From assembly GCA_905221605.1 (NCBI GenBank), contig CAJNDS010000309.1, positions 1-17,500 of the forward strand: 17,500 nt of DNA, written 5' to 3'. The notes beneath the pieces are model-generated. The model did no database searches. It was not told where the DNA came from and saw only the letters and a program-made list of their open reading frames with translations. This document shows positions 1 through 9,200 of the stretch, in pieces (within the stretch, counting starts at the first letter, position 1; each line of letters begins with the position of its first letter). The translations under genes and the position numbers were made by a program. The DNA is from Symbiodinium natans (lineage: Eukaryota; Sar; Dinophyceae; Suessiales; Symbiodiniaceae).

Positions 1-741
1 CCCCCCCCCCCCGGAATATTGCAATTTGCCTAATATGCAACGCACTGCCAAGTTGTGCAGGGCTGGGATAGGTTGGCGCTGCATGTCCTTCAGTCTGAGG
101 TCCGAGCCAAGTTCCGAAAGTCAGAACTTGGGCTTTGCGCTCAGGTTCGGTCAGGAAGCCTCATGACCTCGATCAGTGTCAGTGTATGTCAGCGCCGCCG
201 TGTTCCAACTCAAGGCAATTACTCCCTGTGGCAGTGGCTTGTCACGGCCTCAGATGCCCCAAATCAATCGCATGCGCATGACCCCGACAGCGCTAGCGCC
301 GCCAAAGCTGGTTGGTCTGAGGATGGATGGTTTGAAGCCAGGCCAGGCTCCCCCGAAACCCCGGTCGGAGCCTTGACGCAATCCTGCCACACCGGGATGT
401 CCAGCGTGTCCTTTGAGTGTGATCCGAGGATGGATGGTCCGGCTCCCCTGGTGAAGTCGCTGACCTGTCGCGTGGCAGCAGCGATGCTGGTGTGCTGTGG
501 GGCCTGGAGGTTAGAAGAGTGTCTGATGCCCAGTCCCTTGCAGAAGAGAGTGCTCCACGTTCAGGTCAGACCGGGCATCATTGGAAGCTTGCGAGGCGCG
601 CCGACGCAATCCGAAGCAGTTGAAAGCATTCCGCCCTGCCGCGCAGGAAATTTTTGGTACAACCCAAACGCATGACAAAAACCATTTCCCGTCGCCTGGA
701 AGGCTGACTTTGTTGGTTACATGCCAATGGATGGTCGAGCA
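1..741. other. No recognisable gene
   Basis: The window opens with a run of 12 C. A 206-codon + frame is open from 55 to 675, but its product has no recognisable domain, is rich in scattered Cys, Trp and Pro, and has neither the short-exon form nor the splice signals of the real genes here. A GAGGATGGATGG segment occurs twice (about 320 and 426) within loosely similar surroundings, which suggests an old local duplication. I see no supported gene. Confidence 0.5.
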
Positions 742-1013
742 CAGAGAGAGAAGCAGAGAGAGAGAGAGAGAGAGAGACAGAGTTGCTCCGCAATGCTGGG
801 CATCGCCCGAGGGCCCTGTGCCCTCAAGCCCCCAAGAAAGAAAGAAAGAAAGAAAGAAAGAGAGCGCTCTCAGCACCTTGCTCACTGCGACTAACTCTGT
901 CGCGCGTGCCCCTTGGGGCGGCTCCCTTCCTTGGGGGAGTCATACGCCTAGCAAGCAAGCAAGCAAGCAAGCGAGAGAGCGAGAGAGCGAGCGAGAGAGA
1001 GAGAGAGAGAGAA
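742..1013. repeat. Microsatellite cluster (GA)n, (AAAG)n, (GCAA)n/(GAGC)n
   Basis: Three tracts stand close together: GA dinucleotides at about 742-780, AAAG tetranucleotides at about 836-862, and GCAA followed by GAGAGC and GA repeats at about 951-1013. All the open frames over them (for example 581-1111 + and 824-1123 -) encode only Arg/Glu/Lys or Ser/Leu strings and are artefacts of the repeats. Confidence 0.9.
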
Positions 1014-1206
1014 GCATCTTTCGCGGAGAGAGGCGCGATTCGGAGATGGGATTTTTTGCAACAGAACGTGCGTCGGCACTCACGCCGACCGTTTGGAATC
1101 GAGAAAAGTAGCTGTTGACCCATTGGAATCTTGGAAGCTCAACTCCCCTGCGCAGGGGTGGCATTTATGCATGGCATGTGGAACGTTCCGCAGCCCCGGC
1201 TTGCAG

Positions 1207-1406
1207 GACGCTGATCTCGCAGATCCGCCTTTGGTGTTGGAAAGCGCCTTAGACTCTTAGATGTTGTGGTACCGGCGCAGAAAGAAGGTGAGGCGCGCAA
1301 ATCGTTGAAGAAGCGTGTTCCTGCAAAGGCGGACGTTTACCGACAAGCACGAGAGCCAGAGCGGGAAGCACTGGAGCAGCCCGAGCCAAAGATTGAGCGC
1401 TTTTGA
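1207..1406 (+). pseudogene. Coding-like 3' exon, possibly frameshifted
   Basis: From GAT at 1260 to TGA at 1404-1406 the frame reads as a charged helical C-terminus with no stop (it contains VVVPAQKEGEAR and ends PKIERF), and the codon use looks coding. Upstream of 1260 two readings are possible. One begins after the acceptor-like CAG at 1204-1206, reads to VLESALDS and hits TAG at 1258-1260, so it would need a +1 shift near 1255 to continue. The other begins after CAG at 1219-1221 and is already in the downstream frame, needing no shift. No ATG is present, so this would be a terminal exon. I do not recognise the family. It may be a decayed copy. Confidence 0.4.
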
Positions 1407-1484
1407 ACGCGACAAGCAAACTACTTGGATTTATTCAGGAAATGTGCTGTTTGAGGCTGCTAGACTACCACATCATCTCGCAGC

Positions 1485-1666
1485 ATGAGTTTCACAACTC
1501 CGAACTTCCTCGTGCCCGCGACCAAACGAAAGGCTGTCTAATTGCTGCTGCCATCTGACTGTCCGACACGCTTCTCCAAGGATCACCTTTCCAGACTCCT
1601 CAGGGTTGGTCTTGAGCTCGTCGCCAAGCCTAATGCTGAGACACCCGCAGCTACGTTTTGCTCTTG
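1485..1666 (+). pseudogene. Coding-like frame broken by one stop
   Basis: An ATG at 1485 follows an acceptor-like TCTCGCAG and opens MSFTTPNFLVPATKRKAV, then TAA at 1539-1541. The same frame continues open with protein-like sequence (it includes RFSKDHLSRLLRVGLELVAK) to TGA at 1664-1666. It is also the frame of the 1207-1406 stretch, with TGA and TAG stops between them. The whole may be one decayed intronless coding sequence, or a short first exon ending at AAG before a GC donor at 1533. No family is recognised. Confidence 0.35.
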
Positions 1667-3117
1667 AACCTCACAAGCTCGGAAGCTGAAGTCTGCCGCA
1701 TGTCGCCTTCAGGCCTGTTCCACTGACGCAGGCGCGACTTGTGGCCTTTTGACGTTTTGGAGTTTCTGTTGGTGTGTGGCTTGTGCCTTTGTAAGCTCGC
1801 TCATGCCTGCGTTCATTCGCGCGTCACTTCAGGACAGTATAGCGATGCCAGATCGGAGCCAAATCTTATGCTTGTTATAATTACTGTATCTTATACATAA
1901 AACTGCGGCAGGACGACAGTTCGCCGTACTCCCGCATGTTGGTCTCCCGTGTTTGGAGCCATTTCCTTGTTGGATCTTTCTCCTTGTCATACGGTTCTGT
2001 TCTCTTGGGGGTTAGCAGCGGTGAGGGCCGTCCTTTCTCGCAATGACTTCTGGACAAGTGTTGCTGAAGCCAGGCACAGTAGCACGAACGCCAAACTGCT
2101 GGACTATCGGTCACACAATTCACGCCCTGCAAAGCCCGAGATGTACAATTTGTTGTTTTCTGTCGCACGTTCCGTGAGGTCTATTTTCCTTGCATGCTTT
2201 TCGGAGCTTGAGTACGATGGGTTTTGGGCAAATCGCAAACCCATCGCGCAAGAGCTTCAGCACTAGGGACCTTGGTTCAGTTCAGTCATGACATGATGTC
2301 GTTGCAGACGCCAGCGCAGAAGGCCACGGCAACAGGACATCACATGTGTCAATGCGCGCGCGTCGTCTACTTAAAAGGCAACATGCGTTTGTTCCACTGA
2401 TCTTGATCTTGTGACACTTTTTTCGGCTTCGGCTTGGGGATTTTGGGCTGAAGGCATCGGGTCCGGAGCAGCATGGCCAGAATTGGATCTCACCTTGGCG
2501 AATGGCCCGTTGCATCTTGCGCAGTTGCACATGTGCGGTCAGGCGTTCGCGCCGTTTTCGGCTCCTGTCACGCTTTCACCATCACACCGTCACGAAAAAA
2601 CACCTACAGCAACGTCGCAACGTCAAAGGCGCTGCAGTGACTGCTCTTCAGGTGGCCGCCGCAGAGTACACAAGGCGGCGCATGGAGGCGGGTCTCTGTG
2701 TGTGTGTCGCCGCATGAGAACAGTCTCTCACACTGCACAGCTTGCGCTTGTGGAGGAGTTGGAGCCACCTCATTGGGTTCGAGACATGCTGGTCACAGTC
2801 TTACGTTGACACGGTGCCTACAGGCAGTACAATGCGTTCTGGTGTAGCTGTGGTTCCGTCCTTCCCTCGTGGCGCTTTCGCGGTTGTGGGTAGACGTGAT
2901 GCTTTGGAATTTCCATCATCGGAACCCCATGGAACCCCGCATCGCTCAATGAGCATTTACTTCCAGCAGTGCTAAATGCAGTATTGTAGCAAGCAGCAAG
3001 ACCTTATGTGGCCAGTTTGGCCAATGTACATCAACGTACATAACCCCAAATGGTTGACGCTCAAGAAAATGCCGTGCCCAGTCCCAGCAGTTCATCATCA
3101 AACAAGGGTTTCTCCAG
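1667..3117. other. No firm gene
   Basis: Several 70-130 codon frames are open on both strands (for example 1949-2266 + and 2411-2809 +), but none has a recognisable domain and they overlap each other. A short exon-like segment after the acceptor-like CTCTTCAG at about 2650 reads VAAAEYTRRRMEAG; it could belong to the gene that ends at 3338, but nothing ties them together. Confidence 0.4.
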
Positions 3118-3338
3118 CACCGCTACATATTGACTTGACGCCTGAGGCCATTCTGCGGGGAGGCGACGCCAAAGAAGCGTTTGAGATTTGCCAGCAAATC
3201 CGAAGCCTCCCGGTAGAAAGTGTAGACCTTCTGCAGCAGGCCGGGGTGAAACAGGCCATCATAGCTGCCACGCAAAGGCATCCATGCATATCGCTCCAGG
3301 GTGACAAAGCTCTCGCCTGGCTCCAGAGCGCAGCCTAG
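3118..3338 (+). CDS. 3' terminal exon, possible TFIIS N-terminal-like domain
   Basis: The open stretch ends at TAG 3336-3338 and can start after CTCCAG at 3112-3117 or after GAG at 3144-3146. Its last about 60 residues are clearly protein-like: EAFEICQQIRSLPVESVDLL, then an AGVKQAI segment, RHP and KALAWLQSAA at the C-terminus. The pattern (two helices, P-V, DLL-x2-x-GV, then about 10 residues to HP, and a final AKAL-type helix) resembles the TFIIS N-terminal/LEDGF fold, and also loosely an armadillo-type repeat. This is pattern matching only, and I could not identify the upstream exons. The gene lies on the same strand as the two genes downstream. Confidence 0.45.
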
Positions 3339-4779
3339 AGAATTTTAATAGAAGCAACTTGTACTTGGAGGATTAGGGCCAAACGGCCGCCTTTCTGCAA
3401 GCAACAAGCGGAGTTCATCCACTTCTGCATTTGGTGAGGGCTTGCCGGTCTCAGCCAAACTCAGCAGCAACCCGCCCTTGTCCCAACCATCAGCCAGGCC
3501 TCAAAGAAGGCCTTGCTGAACATTGACAGCGGTACTGTACTTCGTGTCACAGCGTCTCACAGCTTTTGCGCAGGATCAAGCAGACCTTGGATAAAGTGTC
3601 GGGAAGGGTTCTTATTCACTGTTTCGAGTTGATCGAATTAACTTGTTCTGAAGGGAACTCCGTATGAGTGTAGTCAGTTTAGTCATGGTGTCCTTTTGAG
3701 GTTACTATTAATGAATCGCAAGAAGGGGGGTGTTGTGACGTGCCCGAAACAAGAACATGTGAGAAGCATAATGGCCGGATTCAAAGTGTTGCGCGCTTTG
3801 TTTTCATGGGTTGGCGTTTCCTTAAGAGAACAAAATATAGGGCTGCAGCTGTCCACACTCGCAACAGCCCCAGCAGGTTTCTTATGTACAAGGCATCATT
3901 GAGACCGCATTTAGGGTTGCCAATCACATCAGGCTGGCAGGTAGTTTAGGTTTCGACTGCGGTGTCAGTTTCCATCCGCTGAGCACAGCGAACTACATGT
4001 TTAAACAAGTCACTTCCTTCTTCTACAGAAATTTCAAACAGGGGCCGCGAGATCTTGCAAGACATGTTTGCAGAAGGCCTACGCTTCCTGAGGGGCGCTT
4101 GGGCTTGGTCTGCCGGGAACCCCCTGCGCTCAGAAGCTGTTCCGGAGCAGGACAAACAACCGAGCTGTGAATCTCAATTGAAGTTTGCTTGCTGCTCGCG
4201 TAGGGCCTATAGAGCCACTGCTGGCCCTCCTTGCAGCACAGCTCTCATCAGCTGTTTGGGTTGTGCCAACGGTAGTCGAAGGATGTCAAAGGGCAATTGT
4301 ATACGCATGGTCCTACGTCTCCTGTTTCGATATCCAGTGCAAAGTACATACAGAAATGCTCGCGTATCCCAACAGAGAAAGTAGCATCAGAAAGGTTCCC
4401 CGTCTTACGAGGCCGTGCCATTGCGGCGGTGTGCGTTTTGCTTGTATATGTAATAATCAGAGAATATTTGGCGGCTTTTGGCGTGTTCTTCGCAAAAGTC
4501 CCCGCCAGGGCGTACCAGTCCCGAAAGCATCGACGTGCAACCCCAATCTGAGCTCCTGAAAAAAATTGCGAGTCTATGTCTCAGTGCTTGGGCAGTTTCT
4601 TTCCTGTGGGCAAAGCATCTCGTTCGCCAACGTGGTAGGTTGTGCCGAAAGTACTTTGGACATGCAAGATCAGTGCTTCCCTACATTCACATCATGAACG
4701 GTAACGTCTGCAGCATCACTCTCATCATCACCATCGTGCTTCTTGGGCGTTTTGTTTGTGGCAGCGGTGACTTGGAAGC
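3339..4779. other. No recognisable gene
   Basis: The composition is moderate and there is no simple repeat. Open frames at 4185-4559 and 4297-4551 contain hydrophobic stretches (for example AAVCVLLVYVII near 4425-4460) that could come from a decayed membrane-protein gene. They overlap out of frame, lack clear splice signals and match nothing I know. I call no gene here. Confidence 0.45.
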
Positions 4780-4791
4780 TTGGCTTGTGAG

Positions 4792-4936
4792 TTGCTGCGG
4801 GCTGGCCCTGAGCTGGCTCAAGCCACGGTGCAGATCAGCGCGGATCTGGTGAGGCAGAGCCGCGAAAGAGGCATGCTCGCAGGGGGTCACGCCATACGTA
4901 GAGTCATAGAGAGCCTGGAGCATGCCGGCATCAGGC
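4792..4936 (+). CDS. Possible exon of unknown gene
   Basis: After an acceptor-like TTGTGAG a frame reads LLRAGPELAQATVQISADL, then an Arg/Glu-rich helix ending near IESLEHAGI. It looks coding, but the reverse strand is also open here, and a GTGAGG donor at 4849 may end it after ADL. It runs out of frame into the start of the zinc-finger gene at 4937, so it would have to be the end of an upstream gene, a 5' untranslated exon, or chance. No family is recognised. Confidence 0.25.
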
Positions 4937-4990
4937 ATGGGTGGCAAAGCCAAGCCCACCAAGCACACGGCCAAGGAACTCGCTCAGAAG
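4937..4990 (+). CDS. Zinc-finger gene exon 1
   Basis: Eighteen codons from ATG 4937 to AAG 4988-4990, ending before a GA donor (GACACATG). An in-frame ATG also lies at 4922, but homologues as I recall them begin MGGK, so 4937 is preferred. A possible splice-leader acceptor is CTCGCAG near 4885-4891. Confidence 0.75.
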
Positions 4991-5859
4991 GACACATGTT
5001 CACCGTCGTGGTTGTTGGATGTTGATTGTTGGGTGGGAATTGTCTTCAGCTCCCCTGCTTGCTTTTCTACACGAAAGTTCTTGTTTTGCAGAAGACCCTG
5101 CTGCAAAACCCCAAGCTGTATTTTCCTCAGCTTCAAGGTTGATGTTCCACTCTCTCCAAATAGGTTCGTTGTTCAGAGGATTCAGTGGGCTTTGTCTCCC
5201 TCTGGCTGCACACTTCTGAGACTTCTTGTGAGGAGAAGGATGCCACCTGCAATCGTGGTGGTGGCTCTGCTGGGTTGAAGGAGCACAGATCTCTCGAAAG
5301 ACAGCAGATGATTGCTTGACCAATGTATTTCTATGTATTTCTCACTCACAACCCGTCAACCTGTTGATTTGGCTTCGCTGGAGGACCGGCAAGGCGGATC
5401 GGTGGGTCACTCCAAGTACAAGTGCAACATCTGCATGCAGGCCGCGCCCGACCCGACTCTTGGCAGAGAGTCTTTGATTCAGATGCGAGTGAGGGAGGGG
5501 CAAGTGAGGGGCTTTCAGGGGACGCTGGGGACTCGCGCTGCTCAGGAAGTCGATGCAGATGCACTTCGAGTCGAAGCATCCCAAGGAGGCAGCTTCTGCA
5601 ACCTCTCACCTCGCAGCAGCCCCTTTCCATCCCTTTCCTGCAACCTTGAAGGGCTGCACAGTTCACAGATGTTCACAGTGAACAGAAGCCAGAGTGGAAT
5701 TAAGCTAATTAAGCCGGATTCTTGGATCATATGGGTGTTCAACTTCAACTCCACATGCAGGAGTTTTCGCTGGAGAAGTGTACAGACCTCCATTCGGGAG
5801 CTGCTGGCACCACCACAGGGGTCGCTGTGAGAGGTGGCATCAAGAAGCACCACAACTGA
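4937..5859 (+). CDS. Small single C2H2-type zinc-finger protein (ZNF706/At2g23090-like)
   Basis: Joining 4937-4990, 5384-5454, 5546-5588 and 5761-5859 gives 267 nt, 88 codons plus TGA, with every phase consistent. The basic N-terminus is MGGKAKPTKHTAKELAQK. A zinc site follows: CNIC (CxxC) in exon 2 and HFESKH (HxxxxH) followed by PKE in exon 3. The C-terminal tail contains GTTTGVAVRGG and ends IKKHHN. This matches the small one-finger eukaryotic proteins related to human ZNF706 and Arabidopsis At2g23090, whose cellular role is poorly defined. The introns start with GA (4991), GA (5455) and GC (5589), all non-standard but typical of dinoflagellates. A possible extra exon at 5092-5135 was not used because its phase does not fit well. 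The family call is from memory of motif order, not a search. Confidence 0.8.
5384..5454 (+). CDS. Zinc-finger gene exon 2 (CxxC)
   Basis: It starts in phase 0 after CTGGAG and encodes DRQGGSVGHSKYKCNICM through APDP. It ends inside a Pro codon (CC) before the GA donor GACTCT. The two Cys of the finger are in this exon. Confidence 0.8.
5546..5588 (+). CDS. Zinc-finger gene exon 3 (HxxxxH)
   Basis: It starts after GCTCAG with the G that completes the split Pro codon, and encodes KSMQMHFESKHPKE with the two zinc-binding His. It ends before a GC donor (GCAGCTTC). Confidence 0.8.
5761..5859 (+). CDS. Zinc-finger gene exon 4 and stop
   Basis: The acceptor is ACATGCAG at 5753-5760, phase 0. The 32 codons run from EFSLEKCTDL to KKHHN, with TGA at 5857-5859. 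A longer open frame that reads through here (5312-5830) is in a different phase in this exon and ignores the splice sites. Confidence 0.75.
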   Translation, partial: EFSLEKCTDLHSGAAGTTTGVAVRGGIKKHHN

Positions 5860-6247
5860 GAGAGCCTCTTAGACTCAGAACATCTTCCTACACCTGTGAC
5901 TCTGTGACTGCGCGCTTCGTGAATGACCCCCTTATGTGCCGGAGCCCCATGTCGTTGGACCTGAGGGTTCGCTGGCATCTTAGTTAGACTGCTAGACTGC
6001 TAGACTTTAAGTTAGGCTCTTTTAGACTCTTGTAGACAGTGTTTTGAGGGTAACACATGTACAAGAACTGCGCCCCATCACCCGTCGTCTCACCGGGCTC
6101 CAGAAGTGATGCCCGAGAGCAAGGCCTTCCTTCTCTCCAGTTGTGCTTTCAACTCAAGGCATCTCCCCACTTACTCACTCATTACACTCATCCTATTCTT
6201 CTTTCAGTGACTCCTTTGTTTCAAAGTCTGTGTCTGTTGTATCTTAC
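5860..6247. other. Intergenic stretch with TAGACT-type short repeats
   Basis: This lies between the zinc-finger stop and the CLC start and would hold the 3' UTR of the first and the 5' flank of the second. At 5984-6037 there are degenerate copies of TAGACTGC/TAGACTCT. A pyrimidine-rich stretch occupies about 6125-6245. No other gene is seen. Confidence 0.6.
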
Positions 6248-6257
6248 AGTCTGAATC
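6226..6257 (+). promoter_or_regulatory. Probable splice-leader (trans-splice) acceptor and short 5' UTR of CLC gene
   Basis: GTGTCTGTTGTATCTTACAG ends in AG at 6248-6249 and is a textbook pyrimidine-rich acceptor. It lies only 8 nt upstream of ATG 6258. Dinoflagellate nuclear mRNAs are trans-spliced to a leader, so this AG would be the leader addition site, leaving TCTGAATC as encoded 5' UTR. No upstream coding exon pointing to it was found. It could instead be an ordinary cis acceptor. Confidence 0.5.
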
Positions 6258-6278
6258 ATGGCGAGATCCCACGGCACG
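6258..6278 (+). CDS. CLC exon 1 (start codon)
   Basis: ATG followed by ARSHGT, ending phase 0 before a strong GTAAGTCC donor at 6279. Directly upstream is a good acceptor. It joins in phase to the next exon, but there is no homology to confirm it, and other small exons might lie in the 698-nt intron that follows. Confidence 0.5.
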
Positions 6279-9200
6279 GTAAGTCCTGTTGAGGCAGGCA
6301 GCCATTTTCCGCTCAGCTGCACGATGTTGCACTGGTGATTCCTTTGCTTGAGCAATCTTGTTCGCGATGCTAGATTCAAAGAGTTCTCTTAACGGCTTCT
6401 TGACATCTTTCCTCCATCGTCGCAACATTAGCCATCACATGCGCGAGCTGAAGGCCAAACGGCCTTTAAACTCTGCGGACCGCACCTAAGCTCTCAGTTA
6501 TTAGAAAAGGAGATCGGACTGGCGCCTTTTGACTGACTGACAGATACTGAAAGCGGCGCACTCTGAGGGGAACACTCGGAGACGGCTGGCGCGCTCTGCA
6601 ATGTGTTCAGCATTTTTCTCTCTAGATCAATTTTCGAGAAAACGGTGGGGAATGCCCGGCCATGCCACCGCTACCGCGGCTCGACGGCCGGGTGCTGTCT
6701 TGCTTAAGGGCTGCTTGGGGTTGTCACACGATGTCACGGCACTGTTTGCATTTGCTCCGAGAGGCCCCGCTGGACAGGCGCCCAGGGAAATGTGGGAATT
6801 AGGGAGAGCAAGGTGCAGAGGGCTGCCTTCTTCCGGCGCTTTGCTGACTTGTGCAAGTGACACCTGCACACAGGATGCCTCATTTCCCGTTCAGTTCTCA
6901 GCTGCTCATCGAACTCTCTCTCTCTCTCTCTCTCTTTTTGGCTTTCAAAAGGGTCTGGGTGTTTCCTGCTCTTGAGGCCTCGCCCACCACCAAGACGCCC
7001 TTGTCCCGCATGGCGCGGCTCTTCCGGAAGGAGCCTTCCGGAGCGGAAAGAATGAGAAAAGACTTGCTGAGAGTCACTCGGGGACTGGGTGATAACCTCT
7101 TCACTCACTGGACTCTGTTCACTTCTTGTTCACTTCTTGTTCGCTTTTCACTTTACTCCTCACTCTCCTCGCCTCTTCACTCTCTCCGCTCATCTCCACT
7201 CTTCACTCTTCACTGAGGGTCTTCACGTCCCTCGGACATTGGTGCTCTCTCAGGGCACCTCCGCCGTGGTGCAAGACGACGCCCACTACCAGCGCTGTGA
7301 TGACCTTCAGGAAGAGGAGCGAGGGCCGCTCGCGAGGGAAGTGAGGGAAGGGCTTAAAGGGGAGGAACCGGGGGGGACTCACAGTGCCGCGTATTGCTTG
7401 TTCGCACACCACGACGGCCGCGGTTGCTCTGCTTTTGCTCAGTTACTTCTTGTTCTGTCTTGAGCTTCGAGCCCTTCAAGGACATGGTGAGTGCAAGCAC
7501 GAATGCAGGCACTCGAAGCAAACGAACCAAAGTGAGCTGAAAGCCATGGAACAAGTGAGCCAAGGCAGTGAGAGTTGGGAAGTCTGCGAAGGGCATCAGG
7601 GCCAGGTCTTTGGGCTACTCGAGGGAGACGCGGCCAGGAGAAGCTGATTCTCAGACGGTTCTGGATCCTTCTGGTTGCCACTGCCGCCGGTACCTCGGTG
7701 CCTCAAAGTCGGAACCGGGCTAGACCCCTACTCCAGATGATGTCCGAATGTCACTCCACTCGGCTCAGATCCTCTCGAGCTCCCTGTCCTTCTCCATCGA
7801 CCGCTTCACCTACGCCGCGGGGCTGCTGCGCTCCGCGCTGACCCTGGGCGCCCCGCGCGGCACCGAGACCCACAGACTGCCACAGACTTCCGAGAGGTCT
7901 CTTGAGGTTTCTTGCCGTCTAGCCAGAGTGTGCCCACATGTGCGGAGCCCACGTTCTCAAAGAAGAGCAAATATAGGACTGATAGGATTTCTGAAAAGAG
8001 AGATGGGGATGTACGAAGTGTGCTGTGGGGCCCTCGCTGTTTGCGTCCACTACTGTATCGGATGCCCTCTTTCGTGCCTTCTCTTTTTTCTTTTGAGTTG
8101 AGGCTCAAAGCGCTGGGCTTCAACATCGGAATGGCCTGCCTCGCCCGCATCATCGTTCGACCTACAGCCTGAGCCCCAACTCGAAACGCGTCTGTTGACT
8201 CTTCACTCAGAGATGCTTTTTCTCCAAGGTTGATGTTTCTCCGTTTTTTTTTGGATTGTTTTTTTTCTTTCTCAGAAGCTCTTGGTGGCTCCTTTTCGTG
8301 GGGGGGGGGGGGCACCTTTTTTTTCTTGTGACTCTCGGACCCTGGCTTGCTGGATTGCTGGATTGCTGGATTGCTGGATTGCTGGATTGCTGGATTGCTG
8401 AGGTGGAGGCCGAGGGAAGCGGCTTCCCGGAGATGAAGGCTCGACAGCAACACACGGTGTGACCATGACCCCTCAGACTCTATCACCTCCATCTGACAGG
8501 ATGATATCATCAGAGATCATCTAGAGAATCTAGAGTGCAAGCTAAGAAGGGCTTGTCTAGGAGCGGTCGTCGACTCTTGAAGCCGAGGCGATGCTATTTG
8601 GGAAGGTGCTCTTCAACTTCTTGACCTTTCGTGTGCCAGAAGCCTAAGCTAGAGTGACAAAACACACACTGCCTCTAGTTTTTGTTATGGCGACAAGAGT
8701 GAAGTGACTCAGTGAGCGAAGTGCAGCTGCGAGCACCATTCTTCGCACTTTTTGGGGGAGGCGCGTTTCTTTTTCCGAGGCTGGTGTCCAAGGCACTGGC
8801 GCTCTCGTTGGGAGTGGGTGCTGGCCTCCCGCTCGGAAAGGCGGGGCTGGGGGAGAATGGCGAATGAACTTTAAGCAGAAGGCCGAGAAAGGCGAGAAAA
8901 AACCTCGAAGGCGAACGTTCTCACAGACTCTTTTGCTCAAGTTGGAGTAGTTATCTTCCTACCCCTTTGTGCGCTCAAAGGAGGGTCCCAACGTTCACAT
9001 GGCTGCCTGGCCCCCAGAGACTCCAACAAGCGCAATGAGAGCGAGAGAGGGGGCCTGAGCCCCCCCTTCCCCCCCTTCCCCCCCTTCCCTCCCTTCCCCT
9101 TTCCTTGAGAGACCGCTACGAGGCCTGCATCGCGCGCATCATCCACCCCTCCTTCTTCGAGACCGAATTTGCCGTAAGAGAAGGGAATTTAATAGGGGAG

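Noticed and set aside
55-675. 206-codon open frame on the + strand
   Set aside because: No recognisable domain, no splice or start context, overlapping open frames, and composition like random GC-rich sequence.
581-1164. Several Arg/Glu- or Ser/Leu-rich frames on both strands
   Set aside because: They are translations of GA, AAAG and GCAA microsatellites, which lack stops in most frames.
4185-4559. Membrane-protein gene suggested by hydrophobic segments
   Set aside because: The two hydrophobic stretches are in different frames with no splice sites to join them and no family recognised.
4810-4818. Relic of the dinoflagellate splice leader (TGGCTCAAG)
   Set aside because: Only nine bases match the leader 3' end and the upstream bases do not; similar short matches at about 8930 and on the reverse strand near 15985 are equally weak.
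7806-8510. 234-codon reverse-strand frame
   Set aside because: It lies antisense to CLC exons 7 to 9 and to the CTGGATTG minisatellite, which gives its repeated SSNPAIQQ segment.
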